A DNA stretch of 64,000 bases from Peribacillus kribbensis DSM 17871. Its GTDB lineage: Bacteria > Bacillota > Bacilli > Bacillales > DSM-1321. Made by a program: the position numbers and the translations under genes. Position 1 is the first letter of the stretch. Every line of letters starts with the position of its first letter. Positions 60,213-64,000 of the stretch are shown piece after piece. Under the pieces are notes generated by a model, which was not told the origin of the DNA, searched no databases, and worked only from the letters and a program-made list of their open reading frames with translations. The stretch lies in the NCBI RefSeq assembly GCF_000430765.1, contig NZ_AUMQ01000016.1, forward strand, positions 248,001 to 312,000, given 5' to 3'.

Positions 60213-62813
60213 TCATCTTTCCAACGCTGGTAGAATAACGTCAACCTTAGTTCCTTGATTAACGGTACTTTCGATATTCATTGTCCCTCCATGCTCTTGG
60301 ACAATCTTTTGACTAATCATTAACCCCAACCCTGTTCCTTTTTCTTTTGTACTGTAAAAGGGTTCTCCAATCTTTTTTATCCGTTCTTCAGGTATGCCAC
60401 ATCCCTGGTCAATAAATCGAATCTTTATGGAATCTGAATCTTCCCGATTAATAAGGATTTTGATAATTCCTCCATGTGTCATGGCTTCTATTGCATTTTG
60501 TAAAATATTTATAAAAACCTGTTTGATTTGATTTGCATCACAGTAGATAGGTGGTAATTCCGAAACTGAATCAACTTCTTGTATGAATCCAACTTTATGC
60601 AAGAACGCTTGTGAATCAAATAAGAATACCACTTGTTCTAAAAGAACGATTACATCTATTTCTTTCATTTGTGGTAATTGGGGCTTGGCAAGGGTTAAAA
60701 ATTCTCCCACAATCCTTTCTATTCTTTTAATTTCTGAAAGTATCACGTCTGTAAAGAAAGGCTTATCCAATTCCTTTTGTAATAGTTGAACGAAGCCTTT
60801 GATCGAAGTAAGCGGATTTCTTATTTCGTGTGCGACTCCTGCGGCCAATTGACCTACAACGGATAGTTTTTCTGACTTTCGTATTAAATCTTCCGCTTTC
60901 TTTCGTTCTGAAATATCTCGTCCTGCAATTACAATAGATGTTACTTCATCCTGCTCATTAAGTACAGGAGTACCGAAAGATTCCACATACACCCATCCAC
61001 CATTGGAATGTTTATATCGGAATTCAACTTGACGAGGTGTTTTCGTAGAAATCATTTGAGAAAATTGTTCTTGTGTTCTTGATATATCGTCAGGATGCAT
61101 AAATCCATAATATAAACTGCCTTTATAAACGCTTGGTGAAAATCCTAATACAGATTCATGCGAAGGAGAGGCATATTGAATTACACCGTTTGTATCTATC
61201 ACTCTAATTAAATCTTGCATATTTTCTGCAATGAGTCGGTACTCCGATTCGCTTTTTCGGAGAGCTTCCTCAGTCCGTTTTCTTCCTGTTATATCATGAT
61301 ATATCATCAAGAAAGATGGTTTATCATCATGTTCAATTGTGATTCCTGTTACTTCCACATCAACCAAAGTTCCATCTACACGTATAATTTTTTCTTCAGT
61401 TGGAGGTACCGAAATACCTATTTCATTCAACTCTTGGATTCGTTTTTCAATTATCCGAACGGATTCAGGATGGAAATAAGCCATAATCGATTTTCCCGTT
61501 AACTCTTTTAATGAGGATGCACCTAATAATTGGATACATGCAGGATTCGCATATTGGATAAATCCACGATGATATACAATAATCGGTTCTGGAGAAAATT
61601 CTACTAACCGTCTATACTGTTCTTCAACCTTCTTTCTATCCGTAATATCCACACAGGAACCAATGACCTCAGCAACTTGTCCGCCTCTTCGGATAGCACG
61701 TAAAGAGGCAAAATACCAAATGTCATTTAATTTCCCTTCATAAGTTACGTTCTCCTCGCCTTCCCACGCTCTTTGATAATATGGAAGCTTTTCTTCAGCA
61801 TCGGTAATTTCAAGAAAATCATATACTTCCCTTCCATTAATACGTTCAGGGGTAAGCCCCATTCGATATAGCAATTCACCATCACTTAAAGTATGAATGA
61901 ATTTTCCATCCTTTTCGACAAACTTAAATATCATCCCTTGTTGTTGTCTCATAGTTTCCCGTAATTCTTGACGGGTTTTTTCTAGTGCTACTTCCAGCCA
62001 TTTTTGATTGCTTACTTTTTGAGGAAGTCCCTCCTGTCGAACGATTTGTTCTATTTCATAAAATTTTATAACAAATTCATTAGGAGGTAATGGTTTACTA
62101 AAGAAATATCCTTGTCCCTTATTACAAAGATGTTGTTGTAGAAAAATCAATTGGTCTTTTGACTCAATTCCTTCAGCAATCACTTCCAGTTTTAGTTCGT
62201 GAGACATTGCAATTATTGCTTTTACTATCGTGGAATCCTTCATGTCCATCGTGCAATTGCGCACAAAGCTCTGGTCTATCTTGATAATATCTATGGGAAA
62301 TTCCTTCAAATAATAAAGGGAACTATATCCTGTTCCGAAATCATCTAAACTAATTCGGACACCAATTCGTTTCAACTCCTTTAAAATAGGAAGAGTGGAT
62401 TGAACATCCATTACCATACTCTCGGTAATCTCAATTTCCAGGTATTCAGGAGAAAGTCCTGTTTCTTTTAAAATAAATTGGATCCTATCTACTATATTTG
62501 CTTGAAAAAGCTGACGCGCAGACAAATTGACCGCCATAATTAAAGGAGGTAATCCATCTTCCTGCCATGCTTTGTTTTGCTGACAAGCGGTATGCAAAAC
62601 CCATTCACCGATTGGAATGATCAATCCTGATTCTTCCGCAAAAGGAATAAAGTCTTTTGGAGGGATGGTCCCCTTTTCGGGATGCTCCCAACGAATCAAT
62701 GCCTCAACTCCCATAATCTTTCCTGAACTTAAATTAAGTTTTGGCTGATAATAAAGAACAAATTCTTTTTGTTTCAGTGCTTTCATAAGGTTCATTTCTA
62801 AGTTCTTCATCAT
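60213..62813 (-). CDS. EAL-PAS-PAS-PAS histidine kinase fusion
   Basis: About 866 residues from ATG 62813 (GGAGGG 5 bases upstream), or 899 from ATG 62912, which lacks a ribosome site. Order: EAL phosphodiesterase ('GVEALIRWEHPEKG', 'NLSARQLFQ', 'LEIEITESMVM', 'ISLDDFGTGYSSLYYLKEFP', 'VIAEGIESKDQL', all key acids present), three PAS domains, HisKA ('GVAHEIRNPLTSIKGFVQLL') and HATPase ('NILQNAIEAM', 'DQGCGIPEE', 'GTGLGLMIS'). The C-terminal kinase resembles Bacillus sporulation kinases. The residues before Met34 ('PYQFYTDSVFWRA') look like a GGDEF-EAL linker, so a GGDEF domain was probably lost. A c-di-GMP riboswitch lies upstream. Confidence 0.93.
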   Translation of the reverse strand: MMKNLEMNLMKALKQKEFVLYYQPKLNLSSGKIMGVEALIRWEHPEKGTIPPKDFIPFAEESGLIIPIGEWVLHTACQQNKAWQEDGLPPLIMAVNLSARQLFQANIVDRIQFILKETGLSPEYLEIEITESMVMDVQSTLPILKELKRIGVRISLDDFGTGYSSLYYLKEFPIDIIKIDQSFVRNCTMDMKDSTIVKAIIAMSHELKLEVIAEGIESKDQLIFLQQHLCNKGQGYFFSKPLPPNEFVIKFYEIEQIVRQEGLPQKVSNQKWLEVALEKTRQELRETMRQQQGMIFKFVEKDGKFIHTLSDGELLYRMGLTPERINGREVYDFLEITDAEEKLPYYQRAWEGEENVTYEGKLNDIWYFASLRAIRRGGQVAEVIGSCVDITDRKKVEEQYRRLVEFSPEPIIVYHRGFIQYANPACIQLLGASSLKELTGKSIMAYFHPESVRIIEKRIQELNEIGISVPPTEEKIIRVDGTLVDVEVTGITIEHDDKPSFLMIYHDITGRKRTEEALRKSESEYRLIAENMQDLIRVIDTNGVIQYASPSHESVLGFSPSVYKGSLYYGFMHPDDISRTQEQFSQMISTKTPRQVEFRYKHSNGGWVYVESFGTPVLNEQDEVTSIVIAGRDISERKKAEDLIRKSEKLSVVGQLAAGVAHEIRNPLTSIKGFVQLLQKELDKPFFTDVILSEIKRIERIVGEFLTLAKPQLPQMKEIDVIVLLEQVVFLFDSQAFLHKVGFIQEVDSVSELPPIYCDANQIKQVFINILQNAIEAMTHGGIIKILINREDSDSIKIRFIDQGCGIPEERIKKIGEPFYSTKEKGTGLGLMISQKIVQEHGGTMNIESTVNQGTKVDVILPALER

Positions 62814-62950
62814 TATAGCCCTCCAAAAGACCGAGTCAGTATAGAACTGATATGGCAATGCTTTGTTCACATTTTTGGGGTTTGCCATTTTCGGTAAGCG
62901 ATTTTTCCACATTTAAACAACCATTAAAGGCGACGGGTTTGTCTATATAT

Positions 62951-62985
62951 AAAATAATAAAAAAAACTAATCGAAACCGATTAGT
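62951..62985 (-). terminator. Riboswitch expression-platform terminator
   Basis: On the minus strand ACTAATCG-GTTT-CGATTAGT is followed by TTTTTT. TAATCGGT of its left arm is also complementary to ACCGATTA at the 3' end of the aptamer, so an antiterminator is possible. Confidence 0.85.
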
Positions 62986-63003
62986 CTACTTCTTTAAAAA
63001 TTA

Positions 63004-63092
63004 ATCGGTAACTGGCTGACATAATCTTTCGATTTTAGTCCCTATAGCTTTGCGTCTTCACCTTTCGGAGAATTTGCCTTTATCTTAATTGT
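63004..63092 (-). promoter_or_regulatory. Cyclic di-GMP-I (GEMM) riboswitch
   Basis: The minus strand shows the conserved core in order: GGCAAA, CCGAAAGG, GACGCAAAGC, AGGGACTAA, then CAGCCAGTTACCGA. This is the GEMM-I aptamer, and flanking AATTAA/TTAATT would close stem P1. It is followed by a terminator and the EAL-kinase gene. Because the antiterminator strand overlaps P1, ligand binding should favour termination (an off switch). That direction is inferred from base pairing only. Confidence 0.93.
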
Positions 63093-64000
63093 ATGTGAAT
63101 GGTTAATTTTCAAAATTTAACTAACGTTTGTTTTTATTATATAGGTCTAATTTCACACGTCAATGTGTTTCCGCTCTATCCCATAAAAAATTAGAATATC
63201 AGAACGAGTTCCTTGGAACTTACTCGCAGCTCATCATGGGGTAGAAACTTTTATTCATTTAATCCTCCCTACTATTCACCAATACTATCAATCCATGGAC
63301 GGATCCTACTTTTTAAAGTCATCAAATCCTGCCATTCCTCTTTGTCAATAATATTTTAAAATAGACAGAGCTGGCTTTGCAGCTTCAGCAGCATCCGAAA
63401 ACCAAAGATTCTGCAAAGGCAGGGGCAGAAACGAATCAATCCACGAAAGAAAATGCAAAAGCCGCAACATAGATACATGAATACAGTTCTGTGTTTTTTC
63501 ATACTTCTTGATAAGGAGGCGCCAAGTATAAGATAAAATACCAGTTAATAGCGGGGTTTATTATTTATCAACGTTCTTCTTTTTCCGTTTTTCAATTACA
63601 AATAGCAGACTTCTTAAAAAAAGAAAAAATATTGATCCCTAGAAAGAAAAACCGTAAAAATACTATGGACAAACTGCTTTAAAAAACTAACCGACTCAGA
63701 TTACACATTCACTTTAAGCCTCACATCTATTACAAACATCCTGCATACAAAGAGATTTCACCTATTCTTTCGGCAAGATTTCGATATTTTTTAAACATAC
63801 TATTTTTAAAAATAAAAAAAGGAACACCCTTTAGATGATCCTTTGTGCTCATTAAGCCCTAAATACTGATAAGCCCTTCTATCAACAAAAAAGGCTGCAT
63901 AAGCAGCCAAACGATCTTCAACTAACGCACCCGAAACCGGGTAAAACACCGATGAATGACTAACATACTTCGTTAGCTTTATCCTTTTGTCTGAGTACAC
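63093..64000. other. Right-end intergenic region
   Basis: About 900 bases with no well-supported gene. A frame fragment at about 63380-63470 reads 'KDSAKAGAETNQSTKENAKA' and then stops. It has the composition of a small spore or LEA-like protein but no start that I can support. A hairpin repeat occurs at 63888-63931. Confidence 0.35.
63888..63931 (-). repeat. Composite hairpin repeat at the right end
   Basis: GGCTGCATAAGCAGCC (63893-63908) then 'CAACTAACGCACCCGAAACC', interrupted after CACCCG. By analogy it probably terminates a minus-strand gene beyond the window. Confidence 0.75.

Noticed and set aside
63806-64000. 64-codon minus-strand frame at the right edge
   Set aside because: It reads straight through a composite hairpin repeat and has no ribosome site; treated as a chance frame.

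Overview
The window looks like chromosomal DNA of a low-GC, endospore-forming Bacillaceae (Bacillus in the wide sense). The reasons are a spore germinant-receptor operon, a spore-coat/alcohol dehydrogenase cluster ordered like yraD-yraE-adhB-yraF-yraG of Bacillus subtilis, several RsbR-type stressosome proteins, strong AGGAGG ribosome sites with frequent TTG/GTG starts, Pho-box-like and GltC-box-like sites, and many U-tailed terminators. No rRNA, tRNA or CRISPR array was seen. Species cannot be named from the sequence alone.

Layout. 1-7 kb: a YesN/YesM-like two-component pair (kinase cut by the window edge), a TPR protein, a PAP2 phosphatase, and a glutamate/dicarboxylate symporter divergent from a GltC-like LysR regulator with a GltC-type palindrome between them. 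7-15 kb: Nudix hydrolase, an EamA exporter behind a polyproline leader peptide, adenine deaminase, a MaoC-like dehydratase, a cation-efflux protein and a metallophosphoesterase broken by one amber codon. 16-32 kb is an accessory zone of short single genes, many unrecognised or frameshifted. It is peppered with a dispersed hairpin repeat (stem AACTAACG/CGTTAGTT, usually beside a GGCTGC/GCAGCC terminator). Two IS110-family left ends both start inside copies of this repeat. One still carries a likely bridge-RNA region and the catalytic N-terminal half of its recombinase. A duplicated unit of about 500 bp encoding a 46-47 residue protein flanks two stressosome genes here.

32-48 kb: YabR-like S1 protein, a PAS-STAS protein, aldo/keto reductase, the yra/adhB coat cluster, four small unknown genes, a royal-jelly-family beta-propeller, a GerA-type germinant receptor operon (A-B-C order) and a canonical RsbR. 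48-57 kb: two secreted phosphoesterases each with a Pho-box-like upstream array, on either side of an RND efflux pump. 57-64 kb: a cyclic-di-GMP locus with a PAS-PAS-GGDEF cyclase, a decayed GGDEF-EAL gene, and an EAL-PAS-histidine kinase fusion behind a clear c-di-GMP-I (GEMM) riboswitch and terminator.

Themes: stress sensing (four RsbR-like proteins, only one keeping both conserved phospho-threonines), phosphate scavenging, sporulation/germination, c-di-GMP control, and a repeat/IS110 system that appears to share target sequence with its guide RNA.
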